A DNA stretch of 64,000 bases from positions 182,505-246,504 of the forward strand of contig NZ_FNJI01000002.1 in NCBI RefSeq assembly GCF_900104445.1, given 5' to 3'. Below, piece by piece: positions 1 through 10,099 of the stretch. The DNA is from Desulforhopalus singaporensis. GTDB taxonomy: Bacteria > Desulfobacterota > Desulfobulbia > Desulfobulbales > Desulfocapsaceae. The notes below the pieces were generated by a model. It did no database searches, had not been told where the DNA came from, and saw only the letters and a program-made list of their open reading frames with translations. Every line of letters starts with the position of its first letter. Position 1 is the stretch's first letter. Both the position numbers and the translations under genes were made by a program.

Positions 1-688
1 GGACCAGAAGGCCGCGTTCGGCAACGCCCGACGGACCCACCACCAGGTCTCCCACCTGACGCTGCATCTCGACTATGGCCTGCTTCATCCTCACCGGATA
101 GTCGGCGCAGCCGGTATGCGCCGCGCTGCTTTGAGCGCGGAAAAATTTTGCGTCGGGCATATAGATATCGACAACGTTTTCCAGCAGCACCAGACTGTCC
201 ACCTTTTCATAGCCGCTGCAGTTGTACACCACGGGGACCGTAAGGCCTGAGCCGACCGCGACGATAAGCGCCTCAAGGATCTGCGGGATCACGTGGGTGG
301 GAGTGACAAAATTGATATTGTGACATCCCCTGTGCTGCAGCAGGATCATCAACTCCGCAAGCCCGGACGCATCAACTTCGGTGCAGTCAGGGTCGGAATC
401 CCTGCTCAGGCTGTAGTTCTGGCAAAACCTGCAGAGCAGGTTACATCCACAAAAGAAGATGGTTCCGGAGCCCTGTGATCCGACCAGGCAGCTTTCCTCG
501 CCGAAATGGGGACCATAACTCGCCACTCTTGCATATCGGCCGGTTCGGCATACCCCCGCTTCTCCCTGAAGCCGGTTCACTCCGCACTCCCTCGGGCAAA
601 GAGAGCACGACTCCAGGAGCGCAACCGCCCGCTTGGCTATCTGGCGAAGTTGGCCGGTGTTATACAGTTTTACATAGGAACCGGTCAT
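1..688 (-). CDS. Radical SAM protein, PflA/PflX-like (3' end cut by window edge)
   Basis: This gene reads leftward and runs off the window, so only about the first 229 residues are visible. The start is the ATG at 686-688, with GAGG about 8 bases upstream. The N-terminal part has a cysteine pair (SCSLCPRECGVNR) typical of the PflX/COG1313 group. It is followed near residue 80 by the radical SAM cluster motif CNLLCRFC (CxxxCxxC), preceded by SGTIFFCG. Members of this family cleave S-adenosylmethionine at a [4Fe-4S] cluster and resemble pyruvate formate-lyase activases; the substrate of this subgroup is not established. It is divergent from aroC. The family call is secure and the substrate is unknown. 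Confidence 0.85.
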   Translation of the reverse strand, partial: MTGSYVKLYNTGQLRQIAKRAVALLESCSLCPRECGVNRLQGEAGVCRTGRYARVASYGPHFGEESCLVGSQGSGTIFFCGCNLLCRFCQNYSLSRDSDPDCTEVDASGLAELMILLQHRGCHNINFVTPTHVIPQILEALIVAVGSGLTVPVVYNCSGYEKVDSLVLLENVVDIYMPDAKFFRAQSSAAHTGCADYPVRMKQAIVEMQRQVGDLVVGPSGVAERGLLV

Positions 689-896
689 GATCTTTTCCTC
701 AATCAATACCTCCGCTTTACAAAACATCATTTCATAACCATTGTAGCATGGTTTATGATATTATTTATGGATTTGTAATCCGACGGCTTCGCGGTTCTGT
801 TCTGCTGCGGAACACTTAACCTTTTTTACCGCATCATTTTCAGGCCGCTGCTGCGAAAAAAAAGCAGAGCGGTCGGAGAAAAACAGGAGAAACAAC

Positions 897-1994
897 ATGT
901 CGAGCAGTTTTGGTACGCTTTTTAGAGTCAGCACTTTCGGAGAATCCCACTGCAAAGCGGTAGGAGTTGTGATTGACGGCTGCCCCCCAGGGCTTTCCCT
1001 TACCGAAGACGATATCCAGCCTCAGCTGTCCAGGCGACGCCCCGGCCAGAGTGCGATCTCAACAGACCGACAGGAGCCCGACCAGGTGATGATACTCTCC
1101 GGTACGGAAAACGGCAAGACCCTGGGGACCCCCATCAGTCTGCAGGTTGCCAACAAAGACCAGCGCCCCAAGGATTACAGTTCCATGCGTGACATCCCCA
1201 GACCGTCCCACGCCGACTACACCTACCAGGCCAAATACGGCATCCGCGCCTCTTCAGGCGGCGGACGCTCCAGTGCCCGGGAGACCATTGGTACGGTGGC
1301 TGCCGGCGCGGTGGCGGACAAAATACTCCGCGAAACATACGGTATCGAAATTGTCGCCTGGGTCAGCAGTGTCGGGGAGATAGAGTCGCAAGCCGCAGAC
1401 CCCGAGACCATAACCCGGGACCAGGTGGAACAGACTACCATCCGCTGTCCCGATAATGAGGCGGCCTCGCGCATGGAAGCCTATGTCGCCGACCTCAAGG
1501 AGATGGGCGATTCCATCGGCGGTGTCGTTAATTGTGTCATCAGGGGTGTTCCGCCGGGAATCGGCGAGCCCACCTTTGAAAAACTTGAGGCTAAACTGGC
1601 CCAGGGGATGCTGGCAATCCCCGCCACTAAGGGATTTGAAGTCGGTTCCGGTTTTTCCGGTACCCGCCAGCGCGGTTCAATCCATAACGACCCTTTCACC
1701 TTCAAGGACGGCAGGCTTGGCACGGTTACCAACAATTCAGGCGGCATCCAGGGAGGTATCGCCAACGGCGAACCGATCACCCTGCGCATCGCCTTCAAGC
1801 CACCGGCAACCATTTCCCTGCCGCAGGACACCGTCGATTTTGTCGGAGAGAAAGCGGTGCTTGAAGCAAAAGGAAGACACGATCCCTGCGTGGTGCCGCG
1901 GGCGGTGCCGATTGTAGAATCGATGGCGGCCCTGGTGGTGATGGATATGGTGCTGAGGCAGAAAGCGCGGCAAGCTTTCGCCCACATGTTCTGA
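897..1994 (+). CDS. aroC: Chorismate synthase
   Basis: This enzyme removes phosphate from 5-enolpyruvylshikimate 3-phosphate to give chorismate, the last step of the shikimate pathway, using reduced FMN. The 365 residues match the usual family length. Family signatures are visible: [13 protein letters not shown] at the N-terminus, the central [14 protein letters not shown] block (residues about 119-132), and RGSIHNDPF followed by [10 protein letters not shown]. The C-terminal region has the conserved [15 protein letters not shown]. An AGGAG ribosome-binding site lies just before the ATG. It stands alone, with no other aro genes around it. The soluble cytoplasmic call is secure. Confidence 0.98.
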   Translation: MSSSFGTLFRVSTFGESHCKAVGVVIDGCPPGLSLTEDDIQPQLSRRRPGQSAISTDRQEPDQVMILSGTENGKTLGTPISLQVANKDQRPKDYSSMRDIPRPSHADYTYQAKYGIRASSGGGRSSARETIGTVAAGAVADKILRETYGIEIVAWVSSVGEIESQAADPETITRDQVEQTTIRCPDNEAASRMEAYVADLKEMGDSIGGVVNCVIRGVPPGIGEPTFEKLEAKLAQGMLAIPATKGFEVGSGFSGTRQRGSIHNDPFTFKDGRLGTVTNNSGGIQGGIANGEPITLRIAFKPPATISLPQDTVDFVGEKAVLEAKGRHDPCVVPRAVPIVESMAALVVMDMVLRQKARQAFAHMF

Positions 1995-2366
1995 CACCTG
2001 CAACCGGCCTGCTGCAGCGTTACTGCGTGATGCTGCAGCAGCCACCCTGGCAAAACAGAGAAGCGGCCACGAAAAAGTGTTCCACTCCTGATAGTTACCA
2101 CACGCAAGGGAGGATCTGGCTATTTCCTCCCAAAAAGACGACTTGCCAACCTGCCACTCACCTGGGTCATGAAATAATCGCCCCGGGAGCCGATGGCCCA
2201 AATAATGCTTGAATCTCATCTCTAAACGAGCTAAAAAAAAAGGTTTGGGTGCAATTGCCCGCACGGTTTCATTGTTTTCGTGGTAATTGTTTTTATTAGA
2301 TACGTCCGGATAGATATACGATTATCGTTGTATCTTTTCCGGCGATATTTTTTTGTGGATTGACAA
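1995..2366. other. Intergenic region between aroC and the CLC gene
   Basis: These 372 bases contain no convincing ORF or RNA. The last 150 bases before the CLC gene are AT-rich and probably hold its promoter. I looked for a fluoride (crcB-type) riboswitch because such elements precede some CLC genes, and saw no match to its conserved core. Confidence 0.5.
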
Positions 2367-4454
2367 ATGACTCCCAAACGTTCATCCTTCAGCTGGTATC
2401 TTGACCGCCTTGCCCCGCCGGAAGGGCTCCTACTGCTTATTCTGAGTGTAATCGTCGGTGCAACCACCGGCCTTGCCTCGGTATTTTTCGTCGAACTGAT
2501 CTTCGGCATCCAGGACTTTTTCTACGGCAATGTCGTCAGTTTCATTCCCGGTATCGGCAAATGGATCTATGTAATCGTCCCCGTAATCGGCGGTCTGCTG
2601 GTCGGCCCGTTGATCCTGTTCGCCCAGGAAGCCAAAGGCCACGGAGTACCAGAGGTTATGCAGGCTCTCGTGCTTCGCGGAGGACGCATCCGCCCTCGGG
2701 TCGCAGCTGCCAAGATCACCGCGTCGGCACTCTGCATCGGCACCGGCGGCTCCGCCGGACGCGAGGGTCCTATCATCCAGGTCGGCGCCGCCCTCGGCTC
2801 GGCTCTGGGGCAGGTCCTGCATCTTTCCGACGAACGTATCAGAAACCTCGTGGCCTGCGGAGCCGCAGCGGGAATTGCCGCGACCTTCAACGCGCCTATC
2901 GCCGGCGTCGCTTTTGCAATCGAGGTGCTGATGTGCGGTCTGCAGATGCGCGCGTTCGGCAACGTGGTCATCGCCGCAGTCTCCGCTGCGGTTGTGAGCA
3001 GAACCATTATCGGCGATAAATTTGCCTTCCAGGTTCCCGCCTACCACATCAACAGTTCCTATGAGATGGTGCTCTACCTGATCCTGGGGCTCACCGCCGC
3101 CCTGGTGGGGATCATGTTCATCAAGATGCTCGACTTTTCGGAAAATCTCTTCGACGACTGGAAAATGCCGCAACTTGTCAAACCGTCAATAGGAGGGCTG
3201 TTGCTCGGCCTTCTCGGCCTGGTGTACATGAACCTGCCCAACCTGACTTTTCCCGCAGGTTCCGGAGCCCACGGCGGCGGTCTGGACACCCCCATTCCGC
3301 ATATGTACGGTGCGGGCTTCCCATTTATTGAAGCGGCGATCCAGAACAACGCCGCCGTATGGATACTCGTCGTTCTTATATTCCTCAAACCGCTTGCGAC
3401 CTCGTTTACCCTGGGTTCCGGAAATTCCGGGGGTGTTTTCGCGCCGTCACTTTTTATCGGTGCCATGCTTGGCGGGGCCATGGGACATCTTTTTTCCAAC
3501 CTGTTCCCTTCGATCGTCACCAACCCGGGAGCCTTTGCCCTGGTCGGCATGGCCGCACTCTTTTCGGCGACCGCCCGGGCACCGCTTACCGCAATGCTCA
3601 TCGTGTTCGAGATGAGCAACGACTATTTCATGATTCTGCCGCTGATGGTGGCAGGAGTTACCGCAAGCTATTTTTCCCAGTGGCTTCACCCCGAATCAAT
3701 CTATACCATCAAGCTTGCCAAACGCGGTGTCCGGTTCTTCGAGGGACGCGATATGGACATAATGCAGGGCGTCAAGGTGAGCGAGGTTATGAGGAGCAAA
3801 CCGGTTACTATCCACAAGGATGCGTCCTTTTCCGAGGTGATGGCTCTGTTCCAGGAGACCAACCTGCTCGGTTTCCCGGTGCTCGCCGACAACAACAAGC
3901 TGTGGGGCATCATCACGCTGCAGGACATTCACCGGGAACAGTCAAAAGAAAACTTCAGTTCCAAGGGCCTCAAGGTATCCGATATTGCGGTTGAAGAAGC
4001 GATAACGATCTTCCCCGACGAACCGATCTGGCTCGCCATCCAGAAGATGTCGCCGAGGGACCTGGCGAGGCTTCCCGTGGTCTCAAGGGATGGCAGCAAC
4101 AGTCTGTGCGGAATTATCAGCCGCAGCGACATACTTCGCGCCTACGATGTCGGTCTGGTACGTAAACAGCGGGGCCATATCGTCGAGCATCAGGTCGAAC
4201 TGAGAAAAGCGAAAGAAAACGGATATGTTGATTTCGTCCTCAAGGAAGAGGACAGCTGCAACAACGCCCGGCTCAAAGACCTTGACCTGCCGGAAACCAT
4301 CAACATGGTCTCGATCAAGCGCGGCGGGCAGATGATTATTCCCAGAGGGGACACCACCCTGAATCCCGGAGACGTCATCACCGTCTACGGAAAGCTCAAG
4401 GATATCGAAAAAATAAAGGATCTTTTGAACTCCTGCGTGCTGAAAGCGCAGTAA
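2367..4454 (+). CDS. CLC-family chloride channel/antiporter with CBS pair and TrkA-C domain
   Basis: This is an inner-membrane anion channel or H+/anion antiporter of the CLC family. About ten hydrophobic helices span residues 20-450. The pore motifs are GHGVPEVM (in the place of GSGIP), GREGPII near residue 132, and GGVFAPSLFIGA near residue 355. Two CBS domains follow at about 475-600 (VSEVMRSKPVTIHKD and VSDIAVEEAITIFPD), and a TrkA-C-like ligand-binding domain ends the protein. The CBS and TrkA-C modules suggest gating by a nucleotide or similar ligand; this is inference. The GHGVP variant occurs in other bacterial CLCs. Transport direction and ion choice cannot be read from the sequence. 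Confidence 0.92.
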   Translation: MTPKRSSFSWYLDRLAPPEGLLLLILSVIVGATTGLASVFFVELIFGIQDFFYGNVVSFIPGIGKWIYVIVPVIGGLLVGPLILFAQEAKGHGVPEVMQALVLRGGRIRPRVAAAKITASALCIGTGGSAGREGPIIQVGAALGSALGQVLHLSDERIRNLVACGAAAGIAATFNAPIAGVAFAIEVLMCGLQMRAFGNVVIAAVSAAVVSRTIIGDKFAFQVPAYHINSSYEMVLYLILGLTAALVGIMFIKMLDFSENLFDDWKMPQLVKPSIGGLLLGLLGLVYMNLPNLTFPAGSGAHGGGLDTPIPHMYGAGFPFIEAAIQNNAAVWILVVLIFLKPLATSFTLGSGNSGGVFAPSLFIGAMLGGAMGHLFSNLFPSIVTNPGAFALVGMAALFSATARAPLTAMLIVFEMSNDYFMILPLMVAGVTASYFSQWLHPESIYTIKLAKRGVRFFEGRDMDIMQGVKVSEVMRSKPVTIHKDASFSEVMALFQETNLLGFPVLADNNKLWGIITLQDIHREQSKENFSSKGLKVSDIAVEEAITIFPDEPIWLAIQKMSPRDLARLPVVSRDGSNSLCGIISRSDILRAYDVGLVRKQRGHIVEHQVELRKAKENGYVDFVLKEEDSCNNARLKDLDLPETINMVSIKRGGQMIIPRGDTTLNPGDVITVYGKLKDIEKIKDLLNSCVLKAQ

Positions 4455-4471
4455 CATCCTGACAGACAGGG

Positions 4472-4509
4472 CCCGGCCTGGACGGTTCTTAATCACCGTC
4501 CAGGCCGGG
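4472..4509. terminator. Perfect 14-bp hairpin between convergent genes
   Basis: CCCGGCCTGGACGG (4472-4485) and its exact complement (4496-4509) enclose a 10-base loop. The right arm is the last codons of the leftward transporter gene, whose stop codon lies in the loop. There is no T-run, so it may work as a bidirectional 3' end or RNA-stabilising stem rather than a classic terminator. Confidence 0.6.
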
Positions 4510-5766
4510 ATCTTCAACCCTTGCCAGCAGCAGACCGCCTGCCGCGAACAATACCAGAATAGACAAGAGCCCCCAGCGGCTCTGACCGGTGGCAGCGGCC
4601 ACAAGGCCCATGAGAAGCGGTCCGCTGATCGCCGCAAATTTTCCGAACACATTGTAAAACCCGAAGAATTCAGCACTTCTTTCCACCGGGATCAACCTGG
4701 CAAAATAGCTCCTGCTCAACGCCTGCATCCCGCCCATGGCGGAGGCGATCAAAAAAGCCACCGCCCAGAACAGACAGCTCCGCACCAGCGGTTGCAGCTC
4801 AAAGCTGAGGCAGAAGCCCATGACGGTTGCAACGATGTAGATGGCGATCCCGCAATAGAGCATGTTTTTTACTCCGAAACGACCCGATAACCAGCCATAG
4901 ACGATGGTAGAGGGAAAAGCCACAAGCTGGATAAAGAGCAGCACCACCAGCATCATTGCCGGGCTGAACCCGAGATCTATTCCGTAGGCGGTGGACATTG
5001 AGATAAGGGTTCCAATACCGTCGATATAAAAAAAGTACGCGGCGAGAAAAACAAATATCTGGTGGTGGCTGCTGATCTCCAGAAAGGTTGCCGCCACCCG
5101 CCTGAGTCCGTAAATGACAGAGCCGTTGCCATCGGCAGTACGGTATCGCTGCCTGACGTTGAGTACCAGCGGCACCGACAGCCCCAGCCACCAGAGTGCC
5201 ACGACAGCGAACCCCATCCTGGTCTCGTGCACCGGCAGTCCCCCGGAAATTCCGGCAGAAAATATCAGCCCGATGATGAGAACAAACGGCACGACGCTGC
5301 CCACGTAACCGTACCCGTACCCCAGCGCCGATACGCGGTCCATCCGCTCATAAGTGGCCACATCGACGAGAAATGCATCGTAGAATATATTGGCGCCTCC
5401 CCAGCCGATCCTGGCGATTACCAGCAGGAATAGACAATAGAGCCACTGGTTGGCCCCGACGGTTGTGAGAAGCAGGGTAAAACCAACCCCCAGCCCCAAA
5501 AAAAACAGTAAAAACTGTTTCTTTCTCGCGCCGTGATCCGCCATCGCCCCGAGTAGCGGGGCAAGCAGCGCCAGGACCAGTGCGGACAGGGAATTGGCAA
5601 ACCCCCACCTGGCGGTCGACTCCGCCCCGCTCATCGTCACCGCCACCACATCCTTGAAAAAAATCGGCATGAGAGCGGTTATGATCACCAGCACAAAAGC
5701 CGAATTGCCGACATCATAGAGCACCCAGCTCAGCTCTCCTGCACTCAGCTTGAACCTCTTTTTCAT
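4489..5766 (-). CDS. MFS transporter, UMF1 (Atg22-like) family
   Basis: This is a 425-residue inner-membrane protein with about twelve hydrophobic segments. The N-terminus, GELSWVLYDVGNSAF, and the following ITALMPIFFKDVV are typical of the UMF1 / Atg22-like branch of the major facilitator superfamily. The loop GAMADHGARKKQ fits the MFS A-motif region. Bacterial members have no firmly established substrate. Its 3' end overlaps the hairpin shared with the CLC gene, and its 5' end is divergent from the EamA-family gene. The family is well supported and the substrate is unknown. Confidence 0.85.
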   Translation of the reverse strand: MKKRFKLSAGELSWVLYDVGNSAFVLVIITALMPIFFKDVVAVTMSGAESTARWGFANSLSALVLALLAPLLGAMADHGARKKQFLLFFLGLGVGFTLLLTTVGANQWLYCLFLLVIARIGWGGANIFYDAFLVDVATYERMDRVSALGYGYGYVGSVVPFVLIIGLIFSAGISGGLPVHETRMGFAVVALWWLGLSVPLVLNVRQRYRTADGNGSVIYGLRRVAATFLEISSHHQIFVFLAAYFFYIDGIGTLISMSTAYGIDLGFSPAMMLVVLLFIQLVAFPSTIVYGWLSGRFGVKNMLYCGIAIYIVATVMGFCLSFELQPLVRSCLFWAVAFLIASAMGGMQALSRSYFARLIPVERSAEFFGFYNVFGKFAAISGPLLMGLVAAATGQSRWGLLSILVLFAAGGLLLARVEDPGLDGD

Positions 5767-5836
5767 CCGCTCCCCCTCTTGTTTCGTGCAGCAGCCGCCT
5801 GCTACCGGTGTCTGGAGATCCGCAATCGGTACGGAC

Positions 5837-5865
5837 TTGACTTAAATAGCCACAATATGTATATG
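5837..5865 (+). promoter_or_regulatory. Candidate sigma70 promoter for the EamA transporter
   Basis: TTGACT at 5837-5842 and TATATG at 5860-5865 are separated by 17 bases. They lie about 55 bp before the ATG of the rightward EamA gene. This was found by eye against the consensus and is not proven. Confidence 0.4.
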
Positions 5866-5920
5866 CTCTGCTCAGACCACGTCTTTTCCGCAAATTTTCA
5901 ATTTCATCCACCCTCACGTC

Positions 5921-6802
5921 ATGCACCTTCTTACCTGTCTCTCTTTAGTGTTTACCACGTTTCTCTGGGGAGGAACCTTCGTCGCCGGTCGGCAGCTTGC
6001 TGGCTCGGTTGCCCCCGAACATGCGGCGTTTCTGCGGTTTGTGATCGGTTCTGCGGTACTGCTGCTCCTTCTTCTGGCAAAAGAAAAACGTCTGCAGCTT
6101 CCTCCTCCAAGACTGTGGCTTCCTCTTTTTCTGCTGGGACTCACAGGGGTTTTTGCTTATAACGTCTTTTTCTTTAAGGGGCTGCACTATATAAGTGCCG
6201 GCCGCGCATCGCTGTTTATCGCCTCTACCCCCCTGGTGATAACCCTGCTCGGCGCCGCCCTTCTTCTTGAAAAACTCACTTTTGCCAAAGGTTGCGGGGT
6301 GATCACATCTCTTATGGGCGCGGTCATTGTCATCAGCAACGGCCATCCGGCAGAACTATTCTCCGGTATTTTCGGCCCCGGCGAATTTGCCCTCATCGGC
6401 TGCGTAATAAGCTGGTCGGCATATTCCCTTATCGGCAGATCGGTGCTCAAGTCCATGACGCCGCTCTCTTCAGTATGCTACTCATCAATAATCGGCACCT
6501 TGCTGCTGCTGCCTCCGGCGATACATACGGATCTTTTTTCCCGGGTAGGCTCCCTCACTCCCCGGGACTGGCTCAACCTCAGCTACCTTGGAATACTCGG
6601 CACCGCTGTCGGATTCTCCTTATATTATCGGGGAATAGAAAAAATTGGGGCCACCCGGGCGAGCGTCTTTATCAACCTGGTGCCGGTCTTTGCCCTGCTG
6701 CTTGCGTGGGTGATCCTCGACGAGTCGATAAAACCAGCGGTCCTGGTCGGCGGCCTGCTGGTGCTGTGCGGGGTGACTATCGCCAATTACCGCCGCCAAT
6801 GA
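5921..6802 (+). CDS. EamA/DMT-family transporter (RhaT-like)
   Basis: This is a 293-residue inner-membrane protein with about ten hydrophobic helices arranged as two EamA repeats. The first repeat has FLWGGTFVAGRQL and AFLRFVIGSAVLLL. The second includes LGTAVGFSLYYRGIEKIGATR and VFALLLAWVILDES. The family exports or imports small metabolites; the substrate here is unknown. I see no strong Shine-Dalgarno before the ATG, but no better start is available in frame. The gene ends convergent with yqeC. Confidence 0.88.
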   Translation: MHLLTCLSLVFTTFLWGGTFVAGRQLAGSVAPEHAAFLRFVIGSAVLLLLLLAKEKRLQLPPPRLWLPLFLLGLTGVFAYNVFFFKGLHYISAGRASLFIASTPLVITLLGAALLLEKLTFAKGCGVITSLMGAVIVISNGHPAELFSGIFGPGEFALIGCVISWSAYSLIGRSVLKSMTPLSSVCYSSIIGTLLLLPPAIHTDLFSRVGSLTPRDWLNLSYLGILGTAVGFSLYYRGIEKIGATRASVFINLVPVFALLLAWVILDESIKPAVLVGGLLVLCGVTIANYRRQ

Positions 6803-7026
6803 CATGCTGATCAGGACTCTATTTTTTTACATTTTTCATATGTTCTGCCGATCCGCCGTTCTTTACCACCATTATGGCCCCTCTTTTTCCGCGACTTGCC
6901 CCGCTGTGGGCAACAACGGATACTAGGGCCGCTGGCTCTTTCGCCTGCAAGGCTTGTGACAAGGCCTGAATTACTTTTTTTCCATACCTGTTCCTCTAGA
7001 AACCTGCTGTTGGCTGGTGACACCAC

Positions 7027-7779
7027 TTATCTGATCACAGCGCAGAAATTCTCATGCAGACTGCCGCAGACAACGTTTCGTCCGCCCGCAATCGCTGCCA
7101 GCCGCTCACCATTTTCCCTGTCTTGTTGCGATTCGACCTTGTTTATATAGAGGATCTCTTCGCCGCGCGCCTTGCCGAAAAGCCCCTGGTCCGACTCGAT
7201 CATCTTCTTGAGATGATGTACTGATACCAGGTCGCCTTCCGCTGCGCCCGTGAGCTCTGTAAATATCTGCAGCCGGTGCACCAACTGGTCAGAGACCGGC
7301 TGGCCGACACTTTGTATATCTACCACCCCCACGGTATGGGTTGCAAATTGCGGCACCACAGGTTCGGTTTTACGCCAGCCTTTGAGAGCTCTTTTGGCCG
7401 AGCCGTCGGCCTCGATCAGGACCAGGTCAAATTGCGACACTCTCCGGGCGAGCAACTGCAGGTCGCAGCCCTTTATCTTGTCCTGTCCAACCAGTTGCGG
7501 ATCGAGGACTCCTGCCACGAAAACCCCTGCTCCTGCACGGGGGCTCCCGCCAAACAGCGTCCCCTCCAGGTCAATTTCATCATAACAGGAGGGGGGCGGG
7601 ACAAAAATTCTGGTAGTGGTTGTCACCAGTACCTTTTTTCCCAGCGCCTTCCCCTCTGCCGCCAGCCTGAGCATCAGTGAGGTCTTGCCGCCTGCCCCGA
7701 CAAGCGCGACAATCAGCCTGCCAGGTCCGGTTGCCAGCCCGAAACAGTCAAGAAATTGCGCCCCCTTGGTGGTTACCAT
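7027..7779 (-). CDS. yqeC: YqeC-like selenium-dependent hydroxylase accessory protein
   Basis: The 250-residue protein starts at ATG 7777-7779, 4 bases after the stop of the molybdenum subunit. A longer frame exists but would overlap that gene. VALVGAGGKTSLMLRLA is a P-loop-like nucleotide-binding motif. LVTTTTRIFVPP, LIEADGSAKRALKGW and EPVVPQFATHTVGVVD match the YqeC family pattern. In other genomes YqeC is linked to selenium-dependent molybdenum hydroxylases and is thought to help make or insert their labile selenium cofactor. Its position as last gene of a molybdenum hydroxylase operon fits that role. The biochemical reaction is not established. Confidence 0.85.
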   Translation of the reverse strand: MVTTKGAQFLDCFGLATGPGRLIVALVGAGGKTSLMLRLAAEGKALGKKVLVTTTTRIFVPPPSCYDEIDLEGTLFGGSPRAGAGVFVAGVLDPQLVGQDKIKGCDLQLLARRVSQFDLVLIEADGSAKRALKGWRKTEPVVPQFATHTVGVVDIQSVGQPVSDQLVHRLQIFTELTGAAEGDLVSVHHLKKMIESDQGLFGKARGEEILYINKVESQQDRENGERLAAIAGGRNVVCGSLHENFCAVIR

Positions 7780-7783
7780 GAGG

Positions 7784-10099
7784 TCATACCTGTTTTTGCC
7801 CGCCCGGCCCAGGCGCCAGGAGAATTTTTTCGGCGGTTGCCGGCAGCTGCCGACATCGGTATCCGGTGGCATTGTAGATCGCCTGGACAATGGCCGGAGC
7901 CGGGGTGTTGCAAACCACTTCGCCGATTGATTTGGCGCCGAACGGACCGGTGGGTTCATGACTCTCTATGAATTCGACCCTGATTTCCCCCACATCCTGA
8001 CGGCTTGGAATCTTGTATTCCATAAAGGAGCCGGTGGCAAGCCTCCCCCTGGCCGAATAGCGGACATCTTCGTAGAGAGCGAGTCCTATCCCCATGACGA
8101 TCCCGCCCTCCACCTGAATGCGCGCCAGGTTTTTATTGAGAACAGTTCCACAGTCGACCAGTGCGACGTAATCGACAACGTCGCACTGCCCGGTCATAAG
8201 GTCAACCTCCACCTCGGCAAACCCGGCAACAAAAGGTGGCGGAGAAGTTGCCCCCCCGAAAGTTCCGGTGGCGACAAGCTGCTCTTTTCCGGCAAAGGAA
8301 CAGAGCTTGCCGGCAAGTTCAGAAAGTGTCAGCGACTCGCCTTTTGCCGCCAGGAACCTGCCGTCTCGGTATTGCACCTCATCCGGGGCAACCTCCAGCA
8401 GACGGGCGGCGCTCAGACACATCTTTTCCTTCATCTCCAGAGCGGCCCGCAGTGCCGCATTGCCGGTAACATAGGCTCCGCTTGAAGCGTACGCCCCGGG
8501 ATCGTAGGGCAGGGTATCGAGATCAAAACTTGTCACCACCACCTGCTCCAGTTCCACTTCGAGCACATCGGCGGCCAGCTGACACAGGACGGTATCGGAT
8601 CCCTGGCCCATATCAGAAGCACCATGGGCCAGGGTAAAAAAGCCGTCTTCATTAAGCTTCAAGGTGACGGAGCCGGTATCGATCCCGGCAATGCCGGACC
8701 CCTGCATGGTAACTGCCATTCCGTAGCCGCGTCTTTTGGTTCCGTCCACGGACGTGCGGCACGGGTAGTTCTTCTGCCAGCCGACCAGCTCCTTTCCCCT
8801 TTCGATACAGGCGGCAAGGGAGCTGGATTCCAGTCTTGCCGGGTGGCCGGGAGCCGACCCGCACAGGGCGCCGTGACACTCTTTTTCCCTGATCAGGTTA
8901 TGCAGCCGAAGTTCGGCCGGGTCCATTGCCAGCTTCTCGGCAAGCTCGTTTATGGCCGACTCAAGGGCGAAGGTTCCCTGGGTCGCCCCGTACCCCCGAA
9001 GCGCTCCGCCGGGAGTCTTGTTGGTATAGACCGCATGTCCGTGATAACGCCACGCCTTTGCCGCGGCGTAAAGCGGCATGGTTTTCTGGCCGACCACCCA
9101 GAACACCGTCGGGGCATGTTCACCATAAGCCCCGGTATCGGAGAGACAGTAGATGTCGACCGCCTTGATGTTACCCTGCCTGTCCGATCCCAGCCGCACC
9201 GTAAGCTCCATCGCATGACGGCTGGTGGTACAGCAGAAACTCTCATTGCGGGTATAAACCAGACGGGCCGGTTTACCGGTCTTAACGGTCACCATTGCCG
9301 GGAAAATCTCCACCGCCGCCGTCTGCTTTCCTCCAAATCCGCCGCCGACTCGCGGCTTGAGAATTTTTATCCTGCTTCTTGGTATATCCAGCACCCGGGA
9401 GAGCAGGCGCCGTACGTGAAAGGGAATCTGGGTGGAGCTCATCACCTGCAGCCTGTTGTTGACATCGAAACAGGTGGTCGCACGATAGGTCTCCATCATT
9501 GCGTGCGCCTGGGCCTGGGTCCGATACCGGCTTTCCACCACCACCTCGCAGGACGCCAGGACCGCTTCCACATCGCCCTGGCCAATGGTGTCCGCTGCGG
9601 CAATATTTTTGGACGCAACACAACCGATATCGAAATTGGTGTGCGGCTGACTCCTATGAACCAGTACCGGGTTGCCGATGGCTTCGGCCGGGTCGAGTAC
9701 CGGGGGCAGCACGTTATAGGTCACCTGAATCTTTGCTATCGCCTCAAGGGCCGTCTTTTCGTCCACGGCGGCGACGATCGCCACCTCGTCTCCGACATAC
9801 CTCACCCACTTATCGAGAATTCTGCGATCATAGGGGGACGGTTCGGGAAACGACTGCCCGGCCAGGGTAAAAGGCGTATCGGGCACATCTTCATAGGTGA
9901 GGATACACTCCACCCCGGGAACAGCCAGCGCCTGTTTTTTATCGATGGCGACGATTTCAGCCGACGCATGGGGACTCCTCAGAAGCTTTACCGTAAGTGC
10001 ATTGTTGTTGATATCGAGGTCGCTGGTATAGGCCGGAGCTCCCTTGACAAGAGCTATCCCGTCTATCTTTGGTATTTTTCTACCGACGTGGCGCATCAT
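7784..10099 (-). CDS. Molybdenum hydroxylase large subunit (xanthine dehydrogenase family)
   Basis: This 771-residue subunit binds the molybdopterin cofactor and holds the active site. It starts with VGRKIPKIDGIALVKGAPAY, the usual family opening. It contains KPRVGGGFGGKQ near residue 250, GGALRGYGATQ in the cofactor region, and a C-terminal GPFGAKSIGEVV where the Glu is the expected catalytic base. Its start overlaps the [2Fe-2S] gene by ATGA, which implies coupled translation. With the FAD and FeS subunits encoded upstream and yqeC downstream, it most likely forms a heterotrimeric selenium-dependent hydroxylase acting on a purine or another N-heterocycle. The substrate is inferred only from the family. 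Confidence 0.93.
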   Translation of the reverse strand: MMRHVGRKIPKIDGIALVKGAPAYTSDLDINNNALTVKLLRSPHASAEIVAIDKKQALAVPGVECILTYEDVPDTPFTLAGQSFPEPSPYDRRILDKWVRYVGDEVAIVAAVDEKTALEAIAKIQVTYNVLPPVLDPAEAIGNPVLVHRSQPHTNFDIGCVASKNIAAADTIGQGDVEAVLASCEVVVESRYRTQAQAHAMMETYRATTCFDVNNRLQVMSSTQIPFHVRRLLSRVLDIPRSRIKILKPRVGGGFGGKQTAAVEIFPAMVTVKTGKPARLVYTRNESFCCTTSRHAMELTVRLGSDRQGNIKAVDIYCLSDTGAYGEHAPTVFWVVGQKTMPLYAAAKAWRYHGHAVYTNKTPGGALRGYGATQGTFALESAINELAEKLAMDPAELRLHNLIREKECHGALCGSAPGHPARLESSSLAACIERGKELVGWQKNYPCRTSVDGTKRRGYGMAVTMQGSGIAGIDTGSVTLKLNEDGFFTLAHGASDMGQGSDTVLCQLAADVLEVELEQVVVTSFDLDTLPYDPGAYASSGAYVTGNAALRAALEMKEKMCLSAARLLEVAPDEVQYRDGRFLAAKGESLTLSELAGKLCSFAGKEQLVATGTFGGATSPPPFVAGFAEVEVDLMTGQCDVVDYVALVDCGTVLNKNLARIQVEGGIVMGIGLALYEDVRYSARGRLATGSFMEYKIPSRQDVGEIRVEFIESHEPTGPFGAKSIGEVVCNTPAPAIVQAIYNATGYRCRQLPATAEKILLAPGPGGQKQV

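Noticed and set aside
1995..2366. Possible fluoride riboswitch before the CLC gene
   Set aside because: The conserved core sequence of the crcB motif was not found.
6811..7026. 71-residue basic leftward frame just after yqeC
   Set aside because: It has only composition-driven openness, no ribosome-binding site and no recognisable pattern.
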